Part shown: in pieces, positions 21,929-33,256 of the stretch
How positions within the stretch are numbered: position 1 is the first letter of the stretch
How the letters are laid out: every line of letters starts with the position of its first letter
NCBI GenBank assembly: GCA_027919835.1
Contig: JANVFP010000018.1
Location: 930,001 to 994,000, forward strand
Reading direction: 5' to 3'
DNA length: 64,000 nucleotides
Source: Lentinula raphanica
Lineage: Eukaryota > Basidiomycota > Agaricomycetes > Agaricales > Omphalotaceae
Notes under the pieces: generated by a model
Told to the model about the DNA's origin: nothing
Databases searched by the model: none
Seen by the model: only the letters and a program-made list of their open reading frames with translations
Position numbers and translations under genes: made by a program

Positions 21929-24900
21929 TCAAATTGGCAATGTCAAATTTACAGAACCCGATCCTTGAGCCTTCTGAGCAATCACTTCAGCCTGATTGGC
22001 CACCTTTCGATAACATGCCTCTGCTTTGTGCACCATTTGTTCTGCACGTGTCACAGCTGCTACATCACTGCTTGGAATTTTTTGCAGTTGAGTTACTGCC
22101 TTTTCAACACGTTTATGAGCTTTGCTGAGTTTTTCATTTTGCATGTCAATTTGCTTGTCCTCTCGAGCCAACCTCTTTGATTCCCGTTTAGCTAGTTCGA
22201 GTAAGTTATCATCATCTACTTGAATATTAGAAAACAAGAGTACCAACCCTTGCGCCGCATACTCATTGATGTACTATGAAGCCCATCGGTTGGAGTATTG
22301 CTTGAGTATATGCCTGTAGCCATATATGTCTATAGAAAGTATTTGATGCAATCAGCAACACGCAAATTGTCAGGAATAGTTACTGATACCTGGGCAGACG
22401 TCAGACGCAATTGATCAACATGTTCAGCCTTTTCCACTCCACTAGTCAATGAACACCCAACCCCTTCGAGATAAGAGTTCCAGTGGGCACTTTCAACAAG
22501 GTCAGTAGTGGCAGGGCCGGCTTTCCATATGTCAAGAGGTATGAAACTTTTCTCCTGGCACATCCCCGGAAATGCGAATTTGCTTGATATTTTATCCAGG
22601 ATCCAATCTAGACTTTGCGAGATTATCCTGGATCAATATAACAGACCACACAACATACCTTTTCCTGCTTTGCTGCTTTGCTCAATCTCCTGTATGGTCC
22701 TCTCCCAGTCTGGATGCTTAATGCACATCAAGCTTCGCATTTTGACTTTGATATGTTCAGGCACTTTGGATTTTGCTATATTTCGGTTGATATGGGCAGT
22801 ACAGAGCCGTGCAATTCGGTGAAGATGGTCATAGGGTTCAAGTTGATGCAGATATCGGTCTGGTTCATGAAGATCTTTTTTGGAGTGCGGAAGTCTGGAA
22901 GCCAACTCATGAAGGTACAATGCCATTCCTACACCACGTCGAACAGTTATTCTTCTTTGCAACAGGAACATATCAAGGCATACCTTTTGCAGGCCCTCGA
23001 CCTTGATCAATAGCCCAGTGAAGAATTCCAGACCTATCTTGCAACGAATTTGCATGTAGATGTCTAAATGAAAGCCAGTGACCAGTATCCTTGTGAACGA
23101 TGTCATCCAGACGCCTAAAGAAAATGAGATGTGCTGCAGCAGATTCTCGAGTCATATAAGCCCGGCAAAAAACAATTGCTAAAGGTAATGCATATCAAGA
23201 CCCTCACAGTCAAAGTTCAATATATATATGTACTTACTGGTTTTACTTTGCTCATCCCATCCAACGAGCTCAAGTTCTTTGAAACCAGCAACCCGTTTAT
23301 ATGAGATATCACTTTGAATGAAGCGCGCTTTGAGTAGATCATGACTCCGTTGCGGGAACATGCAGATTGCAATACGGAATTGACTGTCTTCTTCTTCATC
23401 ATCTCCGTCATCACCAGCAAGCATGTGTAAATTGGGGAGAGACAGTTCTTCCATTAGTCGAATATATCTCTCTCCCAAAGGTCTTTCTCTATCCTGGAGC
23501 TCTTTGCGTCTCAATAAACCTTTGCTGAGGTCAACCACCTATTCAGCTATAAAAGTCGGAACTTACCCTCCCATCCTGTTCCTACAGGAAAAACTTTATC
23601 TTGAACATGAGTGATGTATGCACGCAGGTGATCCATATTGTTAAGAGAGGGGTGCACATCGGAGAGTTGAGGCTGAGATATGAAAGGGACTTTTTGACGA
23701 ATATAAGACAGAACGATTGGATGCCGAAGAAATCTTCGAGGCGTCATGTCAGCCAGCTCCCTCGTCATGGAGAATTCAAGAAGATCTAGTATTTCAGCAC
23801 GTATGTTGGGGGGCGTTTTAGTTGATAGTGGAATGGGATGAGTATGTTCGCCACTGCAAACCACCAGAATCCGGGGACACATCTGGCGAAACTCTTCTAG
23901 AGGCTCATACACGCGGAAGGTACTCCGACAACTGAGACTTTCCATCTCTGTCATAAGCATTGAGCCCTCTGAAGTACGATGCTGGATTGCTGATTGATTC
24001 TCAGTTATCACTGTGAGACCTCGAATGCAAAAGTTGACTCACGACAATCAACCCTGACTGTAGTATTATTCCGGACTGTGCTACATGGAGCAAGGGGTCC
24101 GTAGCCATCATCCGATGCAGCTTTCTCCCAATGATATACATTATCCATGTCTCCAGTGCATAATGCTAAGAGATATTCAGAATGAAAGATATCATTTGCA
24201 AGTGAGAAATCGCAGAAATGATTCCTGGAGGTTTGCTTGTTAAAATGTTCGCAACTTAAGAAAATATTTGTGAGACAGATGGTGCTATGCCCAGGTGTAT
24301 TTCTTACCAGAGATATGGCCGTTCATTTGACGTATACCTCAGTACAATTCTTCCTTCACAGGTTGGCTTAGGCTGATGACCCCTCTTTTTCTTCCGAGGG
24401 CTGGCATGAACTACGTTGTAGTGATCAAGTTCATGGTCTGCGTAGTGAGTAGTTTGCTGAAGCTCCCGTCCACATCCATTATCTCGGAGATATGCCCAAT
24501 AATTTAGGGTCTTCTCTAATAGATCACGGTCGAGTGAAGTAGTCCTTTCCCGCTGCTCGCATTCAAGATCAAATGTGCATTGATCACGAGAGCCAGAAGT
24601 ATGTGTCTGCTCTTTGAGAGATGACGCGAGGTAGGGACATATCTTTACTCCCTGACCTGAATCATACACAGTCAGTTGTAGACATGTACCAATAAATCAA
24701 ATCAGATTCGAGCGCACAAGTAGAGTAAAGTACGTTGCATGGTACTTTTTCACCATCGGAGTTAACCAGAACATCAGTATAGACATTTCGAGTAAGGCCT
24801 CGGGGTTCTCCAAGAGAGTATGCAAAGGACCGAGAAGGTGATATCCATGCTTGAGTATTGTCCATATCGAAAAGATGTCCAATGGCCTTTCCATCTGCTG

Positions 24901-25111
24901 CTGTCTTTGGATACTCAATCTTGGTATTCTGCGTGTAATGATAGAGTTCTTCCACAGTAGTCTGTCGATTGATCTTGACATTGCGGGTTTTGGATATAGC
25001 CAAAGGAGTCTGCAAGGGATCGTCAGTTCCAGAGACGGTACTGGGGAGAGGGTTGAGGAGCTGATCCCAAGGCAGCATGGCAATAGTGTTGCCTTCGAAA
25101 ATATTCAACAC
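21929..25111 (-). CDS. transposon gene D: probable DDE transposase, MULE-like
   Basis: Reads leftward from ATG at 25111 to TGA at 21929-21931 through several introns; one probably joins VPCN to GVKICPY near 24740/24650. Order of parts: N-terminal region (LPSTVSGTDD...); a Cys/His-rich stretch (KICPYL, DQCTFDLEC, YLRDNGCG, near 24400-24660) that may bind zinc; a helical region; then FIQSDISYKRV (about 23310), whose Asp sits where MULE transposases have the first catalytic residue; ILHWAIDQGRG (about 23000), a candidate second Asp; CTAHINRN; and DLVESAHWNS (about 22480), a candidate Glu. A Lys/Glu/Gln-rich coiled-coil tail (21929-22246) ends it. The family is abundant in mushrooms. The role follows from this DDE-like order plus the 9-bp duplication at the element's ends. 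Exon edges are not fully resolved. Confidence 0.68.
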
Positions 25112-25742
25112 AATCCACTCATTTTATAAAACTTCAGTTCTTTCCGAAGTCAGAGCCTGAAAACTCCTTGGATTCACTTACAAAGCCCATCGACACTGTT
25201 CTTCAAAGCCTAGATGTTTGCGCTTACAGGTTTCAAAAGCATCCTTTACATCACAATGCCACTAAGTTTGAAAGCTGGTTACCGTTTCTTCTTGAAACTC
25301 ATAATAAGAATTTGCTGTCGAAGATGACGGGACCTTCTGACTCAAGTTCCCTGACAGGAAAGAAGTCAGCATCTTTTGAACACTTATAAGGCGCAGGCAA
25401 GAAGCTGAGTGGAAAACTATCCCCCTTCAACATTCATTTACCCCGCTAAGCTCTCATCAGTCTTGTCCAGTTCCGTCAAAGTGGATTTGCCAACTGACTT
25501 GTGTAGCAATCGAGGTGCGTAACGGGCAATGGAATGATAATTCCTTTACTTACCTATGGTTATTATGTAGAGACTTTGCAAATGGATGTAGTGGTCCGCG
25601 GAGTCAGAGATGAACTAATTTGGTCACGTAGTAGTCACATAGGTTGTACAAATAGTCACTCAGTCCGTAGATAGTAGGATCTCCGGCCTGGCCTCCGGTA
25701 GTTCCGACCGGGGCCTTGATCCGGATCTTTCGGAACCTTATC
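25112..25742. other. right subterminal region of the transposon
   Basis: About 630 bp between the start of gene D and the right end. No gene seen. It should contain the gene D promoter. Several TAGTCAC/GTCACGTAGT-like motifs cluster at 25620-25665, and inverted GGCCT/CCGG stretches at 25681-25740. Confidence 0.5.
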
Positions 25743-25768
25743 GAGTTATAACAATCGAACCCCGACTC
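25743..25768 (-). repeat. right terminal inverted repeat
   Basis: Complement of the left end: positions 25743-25760 pair perfectly with 12004-12021, and the outermost three bases CTC mirror the left GAG. Confidence 0.88.
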
Positions 25769-25777
25769 GAAGAAAGT
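25769..25777. repeat. target-site duplication, right copy
   Basis: GAAGAAAGT, identical to 11987-11995. Confidence 0.85.
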
Positions 25778-26005
25778 CACCGCCTCTTGTATGTCTCGAT
25801 ATCATTCCTCTGTCTGCCTAGAAGCACCTCTTACCCACATCTCGTATTCATAGATGGCAAACACAAAGTGACAGTCAAAATCGTTGATCGATGCGCTGGA
25901 TGTGCGGGAGAAGATGACCTAGACTTCAGCTTGGCTGCGTTCAGTGTCCTGGCAGATCCGGCTGTGGGTCGCCTCCACGGTGTCACTTGGGAATATGTAG
26001 TATGA
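25778..26005 (+). pseudogene. secreted double-psi beta-barrel protein, 3' part
   Basis: Continuation of the gene that starts at 11512. After the right target duplication, the coding sequence runs CACCGCCTCTT (25778-25788), then a GT...AG intron 25789-25853, then the last exon 25854-26005 ending TGA 26003-26005. The exon encodes KVTVKIVDRCAGC, then DLDFSLAAFSVLADPAVG and GVTWEYV, the classic second half of the barrel with its DRC..C and DLD motifs. It has no start of its own and is separated from its promoter by 13.8 kb, so it is probably silent. Confidence 0.88.
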
Positions 26006-26150
26006 ATATCGGAGTGCTTTCCATCTCGTCCTAATATGTTGAAAACGGCTGAGTCGTTCAAACCTACATTACATACCATACCATACCTCATGCATGTATT
26101 CGCTTGATTCGGACTTGCATATAGAATGAACAAAGCTGGGACCTGGTGGC

Positions 26151-26545
26151 TCATGAACTTCCTAACCTAAGCCAAATCATCCAATCCAGTCTAACTGGTC
26201 TGGGTACAAGCAGCCATAACGCAATCATGGTAGACATCATGCCCACCAATCTGAAGGGCATCTAGTGAGTAGTGTGTTCAACACATGAATCCAGTCGGTA
26301 CTTACAGAGGTTGCAAGCTGCTGATCCCCACAGCGTCGGCCAGAGCACCAGTCAAAAAAGGCAGCGCAGCACTTCCTGCCTGTCCAAATCCAGTATTCCA
26401 GCCGATGGCTCCAGTGTAGATCCACCGCAGGATCACCTTACGAGAGGCGCTCAGAGCAACTGGAAACATGGGCCCAAAGAAAAGACCGACAAGAGCGACG
26501 GCGACGGTGTTCCCTATGAGGGAGGGGACCAGCCAGACGACTATC
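26151..26545 (-). pseudogene. C-terminal remnant of an MFS transporter
   Basis: Minus-strand translation gives the end of a major facilitator: VPSLIGNTVAVALVGLFFGP, then PVALSASRKVILRW, then NTGFGQAGSAALPFLTGA, and after an intron with donor near 26300, VGMMSTMIALWLLVPRP, ending TGA at 26151-26153. This resembles the last four membrane segments of fungal sugar-type/Bsc6-like MFS carriers. Upstream of about 26545 the frame is closed and no other MFS sequence follows; the tRNA gene lies there instead. With the first eight or so membrane segments missing, it is a truncated relic. Confidence 0.72.
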
Positions 26546-26648
26546 TCAAGTCTACAAAAGTCTTGAACGAGACAAGTTACTCGAAGATTTGAACTCGAGT
26601 CTCGAAGAATGGATAGTCCTGTCGATCAGAACGACAAAAAAAGCATGA

Positions 26649-26744
26649 TACACCGTTCGGGAATCGAACCCGAGCCGCTTGCTAACAGACATCTTTTACA
26701 AGGACGATGGAAGGCAAGCATGATAACCACTTCACCAACGGTGT
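26649..26744 (-). tRNA. tRNA-Gly (anticodon UCC) with 24-nt intron
   Basis: Minus strand from 26744. Acceptor strands ACACCGT/ACGGTGT pair perfectly, with discriminator A. The D-stem is GTGA/TCAT. The anticodon stem CTTGC/GCAAG has loop CTTCCA..A, so the anticodon is TCC. An intron of about 24 nt follows position 37, the usual place. The T-arm is TCGGG/CCCGA with loop TTCGATT. Confidence 0.93.
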
Positions 26745-26875
26745 CATATTTATCACGACAAATAGCGTTGTGTCATGGGAGTACCGTGTAGTGAGAGCAC
26801 CGTCAAACTGAGCCTGTTAACAAACGGGCACTACATCCAATGTCAAGAAATTCAATAAGTACATACAAGTCCATC

Positions 26876-28863
26876 TCACAGCGCATCAACAGCTGCAATC
26901 CTAAACTCTGTTGCACCCCCAGGCTCTTTCGTGTCTTCCAAAATCTCGCAATAGAGAATGTGTTCGCCGGGCATTGCCTTTTCGACAATAACGTGCGTAC
27001 TTCGTGAGGAGAATATCAAGCAAGGTGATGAGCAAAAAATCTAAGGGGAAACAGTGACAAGACTTACTTTGCTACATGGCTAGAAGGAACGGAAATGCAA
27101 GTGCTTCAGTATGATATTCGAACAAAGACAGTCGTGAAATCCACATACGCATTCTTGTACGTCCAATACCCATCCAGCCTCTTACCATTCTCTTTATCAT
27201 CATCAATCCAGCACAATGCACTTCCCAATCCCCAACTTCCGCTTCTCAAATACGTCACCCTGACCCTTCCCAACGCGCTAGTCTGGACCTTGAACGCAAC
27301 CCTCGAACCAGGCTTCCGTCCCATAAGCCATACCTTCCCAGGATTGGACTGATGACTCCACATAGTGAATCCATCAGGTCCTTCAGTCGAGAACGGCGCT
27401 GGCATCGGCTGAAGGAGATGAGCATAGGTCGAGAACGCCGCCATACCGACGAGTGTGTTTGTTGTCCGACAGAAAGGCACGGCAGGTTGAACGACGGTGG
27501 TGTGGTCGAATTTCTGGAAAAGTAGTTGTCGAGGGACGTATTCAGATATGTCTTCTCCTTCGTTGGGGTTAGGAAGACTCGAGGAAGGTCCTTCACTGTG
27601 ATCGCTCTCGTATGGATCCCAGTCCCAACCGCCCACGATGTGAGAATTCTCACTCAACGTTCCGACGAGTTGGTCTTCACGCCAACCTTCGCAAGCGACA
27701 CGAGAGGTGTAAGAATAAAGAAGGTCGGCCAGCATACGGTGACCATTTTTGCCAACATGTCGAAGGTCGATACCTCCGACTATGTCATGACCGAACCAGT
27801 AATCCTCGAGAGAGTTATCGGAGGGTTTCTGTTGAGTGGAGCGTAGGATATGTGGAAGAAGAACGTTGCGAATACTGGAATGGCAAGAATGAGATTCAAA
27901 GATAGTCCGAGGAACGAAGTACATACCTGATAATGGAGGTATCATAGTACTCGGCAACAGCAGTGTGAAGGTCACCACCCATCGTGATCGTTGGAAACAT
28001 CAAAGCCATAACCTACATACAGCGATCAGACACCTATACACCTGAGGATAGACAACCAACACACCTGTACGCTGATGACCGCAGGCCTCTGTGGTAACGC
28101 GAAAATGGACCGAATCAGATGTTCATATCCCTGAGCGAGATACTCCAGACGTTGATCGTTGATAGCTAACTCGATGATCACCAAATCAACATCTTCCGGA
28201 ATATGCTCTCGGAAACAAGTCTCCATATACTGCGTGATCGTTCCAGAGACAGAACCGTTGATGAGCTCGACCTCGACGTTAGTAGCGTTGGAAGAAGTAG
28301 CTTCGGCGAACATCTCTCGGACGTATTGAGCATAGATGTAGGAATAGTTATCGCGCCGACTTTGTAGTCCATGGCCTTTGGAGACAGAGCCGCCTACAAT
28401 CCCAATCTTGATCTTCTGTCCAGAACGGAGTTTACGAAGAACACGCTTAAGGCGTGCATTGGAGCCTTCGTATGCACGCGAACGAGCGAGATTGAAAGAG
28501 CTGAGGCGTCGCAAATGAGTTACATGATCCGAGCTCATAGAGTAGGAAGACTCACCCATATCGCTTGCAAACTTCATCGGTGGAAGTACAATAATTGCAG
28601 TACGCAGGTTCTGGTTCGACTGGTTTCGGAGTCGGTGTTACCGTCACGGTCATAGTTGTAGTAGTTGGTGTGAATGTATGCTTTGCATCGGACTCTTGTT
28701 TCCCAAAACCAGCGCAATAGGACGAAGGAGAACGAAGGGAAAACGCAATTCTTCCTTCCGCATCAGAGTAGACGAGCGAGGAATAGAGGATCAGAGAAAG
28801 CAGACCAACGCCGATGATTGGCAAGAAACAGAGGACAGGGCGTGAGATGGCGATACGGCCCAT
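26876..28863 (-). CDS. SGNH hydrolase-type membrane-anchored esterase (copy 1)
   Basis: Starts at 28863 with MGRIAISRP and one hydrophobic segment (VLCFLPIIGVGLLSLILYSS), so a signal anchor with the enzyme outside or in the secretory lumen. A Thr/Pro stalk and YCNYCTSTDEVCKRYG follow. After an intron come the SGNH blocks: IGIVGGSVS (nucleophile Ser), INGSVSGT (Asn) and VIIELAIND. DLRHVGKNGHRMLADLL supplies Asp-x-x-His. A C-terminal beta-rich region (KVWLMGRKPGSRVAFKVQTS, LGRVRVTYLRS) may bind carbohydrate. It ends with ILYCEILEDTKEPGG and TGA 26876-26878. Several GT...AG introns. The substrate is probably acetylated glycan, by family inference. Two paralogues lie at 42622-44674 and 45874-47825. 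Confidence 0.82.
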
Positions 28864-29301
28864 GACCCAGTGACTGCTAGCTGGGGGATAGGAATGAACG
28901 ACGGGAGTCAGTCGAGTCGTTGAGTCGTGACTGGCGAGTTTCTTTTAAACAGACTCAGTCTGTATGAGACAAAACCCTGACTCCTGTACGACCTGGGACA
29001 AACCAGGCACGGCGCGTGCTGTAAGCTTCAACCATTCGAAAGATGATAGATCTCCTCTAGGAGGATTGCAGAGACCGCGTGTTATCTTGGAAGTAACTTG
29101 GGAGAATGGTAGACTGTACATGGTATCTTGACAATGATGGAAGTTGGAAAGAAAGACGCCTTCCAAACGCGTGACTGAGACTTGGCCCTGGCCCCAAACT
29201 AGCCCCTAATGGATACATTTCTTCAACAAGATCAACTCGAGCACGATTGCAGAATTACTCTAACACTCTATGTAGATTGGACATATGGAAAACAATCATC
29301 G

Positions 29302-30635
29302 CTACTCAGCAACTCGGATCAGCAACTTGCCCATCGTCTTTCCATTCGTCAGGTCTCTTTGTGCCTGTCTTCCTCCTTCAGTAGTAAAGGGATACTCCTT
29401 GTATATGTTGACCTTCAACACTCCTTCCGAAATCAAATTAAAGATCTTGCCTCCTATCTCCCATGCTTCCTCAGCAGTGACGACGTAGTTCGTTACACTG
29501 AGAGAGAAATGAACTTAATATATCATCTCAAACAGCAAAGAAACATCATGATATCCACTCACGAAGGTCGTACGAGCTTGATGTTTTTCGGCATCAGCTT
29601 GAGAACAGAGAACGGAGGTACAGGTCCGGAGGCATTCCCAACAGACACAAGTGTCCCTTTTCGTTTGAGGAGGTCGAAATCCATCTCGAACCTACAACTG
29701 AAGTAAGAACACTTTCATCAAGGTACTAAGTCATCCCAAATCACATACGTATCCTTTCCAACCCCATCATAGACCACATCCACGCCTTTACCCCCCGTCA
29801 ACACCTTCACCCTCTCCACGACATCTTCCTCCTTGTACAAAATAACCTCATCCGCACCATTCCTCCGCGCCAGCTCCGCCTTCTCCCTCGTAGACGTCGT
29901 CCCGATGACTCTTGCTCCGAGGTGTTTCGCGTATTGCGTGAAGATGAGTCCTAAGCCCCCGGCTATGGTATGGATGAAGACGGTGTCGTCGGGTGAGACG
30001 GTGTAGGCTTCGGACATGAATGTGATGGCGGTAGCGACTTGGGTGATGGACGCTGCGGCGATTCTGGTTGAGACACCGCGGGTAGGAAAGGCGCGAGACC
30101 AGGGGATAGAGACATATGTCTGGTCTGTACCCATGGTGGTCTAAATGGAGGCATCAGCTCGATTCATTCAGTCAAGATAGTAATTTGTTGGCAAGACATA
30201 CCACAGCGACACTCATTCCGATTTCGAAACCCTGTCTCTTATAATTGGGGTTTTCCAGCACCTCAAGATCACTAGGCAAAGCCACGATGATACCAGCTGC
30301 TTCCTCTCCAATGGTAGCAGGAAAATGGTCCAGAGGATATAGACCTTGACGAAAGTATGTATCGATGAAGTTCACTCCGATATATTCTATCTGAGTAGAT
30401 AGATTCAGTCAGTCAGATCATCGACATATGCAAAAGCGAATGAAGATACCTTCACAACTAGATCACCTCGGTTGAATTTTGGGAACGGGAGAGTCATTTT
30501 CTCTATCATGTCGATGTCTCCCGTCGTAGCTATCGCGAGAGCCTCAACCGTCGATGGGAAAGAGGTGGAGATATTGTCTTGGGTTTCGTACCCTGGTTTC
30601 GAACCGTTGAAGTTGGGAACAGACTCTGTAGACAT
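29302..30635 (-). CDS. zeta-crystallin-like NADPH:quinone oxidoreductase (copy 1)
   Basis: Zinc-free medium-chain dehydrogenase that reduces quinones with NADPH. Start ATG 30635 (MSTESVPNF), stop TAG 29302-29304. Order: N-terminal barrel with GVNFIDTYFRQGLYP and PATIGEEAAG; nucleotide-binding fold with AGGLGLIFTQYAKHLGARV and GTTSTREKAELA; YDGVGKDT; RKGTLVSVGNASGPVPP; and the end KTMGKLLIRVAE. Five or so introns separate these blocks. No zinc-ligand Cys cluster is present, as expected for this subfamily. No targeting leader is seen, so cytosolic. Its paralogue is 0.9 kb upstream in the same orientation, a tandem duplication. Confidence 0.85.
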
Positions 30636-31507
30636 AAGTCTTGCTGTGATGTGAGGATGTGGTATGGTATGAGGACGCGGAGATGGGTTGAAATGAACGT
30701 TCGCGTAGACCTTCCCTTATATATGCCATTTGCGGACCCCAGGCGACAGTAACAGGATAAGCAGGAGTAATCCAGGAGCCGACTTCAGGACAGTCAGTCG
30801 GGTATGAAAGTCGACTAGCAAATCCTGGTCCATAATCAAGACTAATCGAGAAAGGGTAAGTGAAAATCAGCATTGAACGAGCGTAATCATACAGTTCATA
30901 CACCACTGAGCCCGCGAGTCAATCGCCCAAGGTACTTACTACTGAATTTGTAAGACCTAGTTCGTCAATACTCAACACTCTCACGACGATATTCGGCCAT
31001 CGTCGGAGACTTCCTGAAGACCTTGCGAGTCGGAGGTCTGAAAGTATCTGCAAAGCGGGCTTCGAGCTTTCAAGATGACATTCGAGCAGTCGCGCAATCG
31101 GATGCCTCGCATAAGGCACCTTCATGCTCGTCCGAGTTTCCTACATTTCGATAAAGGATCGGATTTGCTGTTCGCAATGCTTTGAGAAAGGCTCAAAATG
31201 ATCCCTTTTTTGTCTCTCGAGAGGTTTCGCGAGTGTGCAGCCAGCCAATGACTCTGCCAAAGCAAGACTAGAGGGTTGTAGAGGATGAAAGTCGACCGTC
31301 AGTCATTCCTGGGGTTGAAAGAGTAAAAAATTAGACGAAGATTCAAGATAATTCGACATGATGATTGTTCCCACGCTTGTCTGCAAGCAGACCGACGTCG
31401 TTGATAACATTGCGCACAGAATCGTCTGTAACTTCCTTGCACCTGTTTTCGAATCCCAGAAAATATAAGCCAGTAACGTCTTCCTATTCGTACATTACAT
31501 TCAATGA
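30636..31507. other. intergenic between the two quinone oxidoreductases
   Basis: About 870 bp; I see no gene. Must hold the promoter of the copy at 29302-30635. Confidence 0.5.
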
Positions 31508-33002
31508 TCAATCGACCTTGATGAGTAGCTTCCCAATAGTCTTTCCTCCCGTCAAATCCTTTTGCGCCTGTTGTGCACCTTCCTGCGTAAACGGATACTC
31601 CTTGAATATGTTAATCTTCAGAACGCCTTTTGATATCAGCTCAAACAGTTTCTCCCTGTAGAAGTAGGCTTCATCAGGAGTGGCGATGTAGTGGTTCATC
31701 CTAGATCCCAAGAAAATCGATTCGTCAAGCTCAAGAGTTGAAGATGAGGAACAAGAAACACGTACGTGGGTCGACAGAGTTTGAGGTTCTTGGGGAGAAG
31801 TTTCAGTGGTGACATTGGAGGAACTGCTCCAGATGCATTTCCGACAGAGACAAGGGTTCCCTTTCGACGGAGCATCTCGAAATTACTTTCGAATCTGCAA
31901 AACAAACCAAGTAGTCAGCTCACAAATTTCAATCTCACAAACCGTGCACGCACGTATCCTTCCCGACACCATCAAACACCGCATCAACACCCGCCCCATT
32001 CGTGATCTCCAACACCCTCTTCACCGTATCCTCCTCCTTATACAAAACCACATAATCCGCCCCATGCGCTTTCGCCAACTCAGCCTTCTCCTTCGTCGAC
32101 GTCGTCCCAATCACCGTCGCGCCTAGATGTTTGCCTAGCTGGGCCATCAAGAGCCCAAGACCACCTGCGACAGTATGGATAAGGATCGTATCTCCTTTTT
32201 TGACTTTGTATGCTTCTTCGAAGAAGCTGAGAGCGGTGAGACCTTGGACGAGGCCTGCGGCGGCGGTTCGGGTGGAGACGCCGTGGGTGATGGGGTAGGC
32301 TTTGAGCCATGGGATGGAGATGTATGTGGAGTGGGTCCCGAGATAGTCCTGTGTTCGTTTTGTTAGTCTACACGGAGATCAGAATTAGAATGAAGACGTA
32401 CGACTGCGACCTTCCCTCCGACTTTATATCCCATCCGTTGGAAATCGGGGTTACTGAGGACCTCGGAACTGGTAGGCAGCGCGACAATTTCACCAGAGGT
32501 CTCTTTTCCGAGGACCGCAGGGAAACTAGGGTAAGGGTAGAGTCCTTGACTGAGAGGATCGTGAGCCGGCAGATTGAGGGAGTCGTGAAACGATGAATGT
32601 GTACCGATAATATGTGTCAATGAAGTTCACACCAATCCATTCCACCTATAAATTCTCGTCAGAACAGGTTTCATGGACTCGTAAGTCGGAAATCATACCT
32701 TGACCACAAGATGGTCAGGTTGGACTTTTGGAAATGGCATAGTCATCTTTTCGAGAACTTCAAATCCACCGGTCTAGACAGTAAGAGTTCTCTGGCTATC
32801 AGCTCATCTGTTTCCATCCATCAAACAACCTACCCACCTTGTTAATTGCAAACGCCTCAATCGTCTCTGGAAATGTTGCAGTGGCCATGGTTCTTGATGT
32901 TGGTCCTACAGATCTGCTTAAGGTCGCGGACAAATGAGAGTATAATTGAGTAAGCCTGGTCGCGATGCGAAATTGTTGAGTAAGGCGAGAAATTGAGAGC
33001 AT
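31508..33002 (-). CDS. NADPH:quinone oxidoreductase (copy 2), probable mitochondrial form
   Basis: Same enzyme type as copy 1. Upstream Met at 33002 gives a 39-residue leader (MLSISRLTQQFRIATRLTQL...) rich in Arg, Ser, Thr and Leu with no acidic residue, like a mitochondrial presequence. The second Met (MATATFPETIEAFAINKVG) aligns with copy 1's body. Other blocks: WIGVNFIDTYYR-like near 32630, VLGKETSGEIVALP, a nucleotide-binding fold ending LGATVIGTTSTKEKAELA, FDGVGKDT, RKGTLVSVGNASGAVPP, and the end KTIGKLLIKVD with TGA 31508-31510. It may be made in two forms, mitochondrial and cytosolic, from the two Met codons (inference). Introns interrupt at similar points to copy 1. Confidence 0.84.
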
Positions 33003-33230
33003 GAGATGAACGTACTGGAAAGGTCAAAAAATCTCATATGGGCTTATCGATGGCGTCATTTCCCCTTCCTCTTTGCCACTAGCAGCTCGCGTATTACAGC
33101 GATACTAGGAAATATCACAGAGCCCTGTCATATTTTGGTTAATTTAAGCTAGATGGTAACGCAAGCAAAGTAAAGCAAAGAACTTACTAGCAGACTGGAA
33201 TTTTCGACTGGCAGTCCGACTTTGAGAAAT

Positions 33231-33256
33231 AAGCGCCCACTAAGCGCTGAAGCTGA
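33231..33256 (+). repeat. cassette-boundary repeat (1 of 5)
   Basis: AGCGCCCACTAAGCGCTGAA plus GCTGAAG. The same AGCGCCC(A)nnAAGCGCTGAAGCT motif recurs at 35731 and 38361 (+) and, inverted, at 59358-59384 and 62271-62294, once upstream of each secreted-family gene whose upstream region lies in the window. Confidence 0.75.

Larger units (their letters stand above)
11996..25768. mobile_element. 13.8-kb multi-gene DNA transposon, probably MULE-like
   Basis: Bounded by inverted repeats that both begin GAG, differ over the next 5 bases, and then share a perfect 18 bp (GTTCGATTGTTATAACTC at 12004-12021, its complement at 25743-25760). Flanked by the 9-bp duplication GAAGAAAGT. It splits an exon of a secreted-protein gene, and exact removal restores that frame, which fixes both ends to the base. 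It contains four spliced genes arranged A(+) B(-) ... C(+) D(-) and a repeat-rich centre. Gene D shows DDE-like positions and is the candidate transposase. The 9-bp duplication fits Mutator-like elements; KDZ or hAT elements usually give 8 bp. Intact-looking reading frames and an exact duplication suggest a recent, possibly still active, insertion. Confidence 0.9.
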
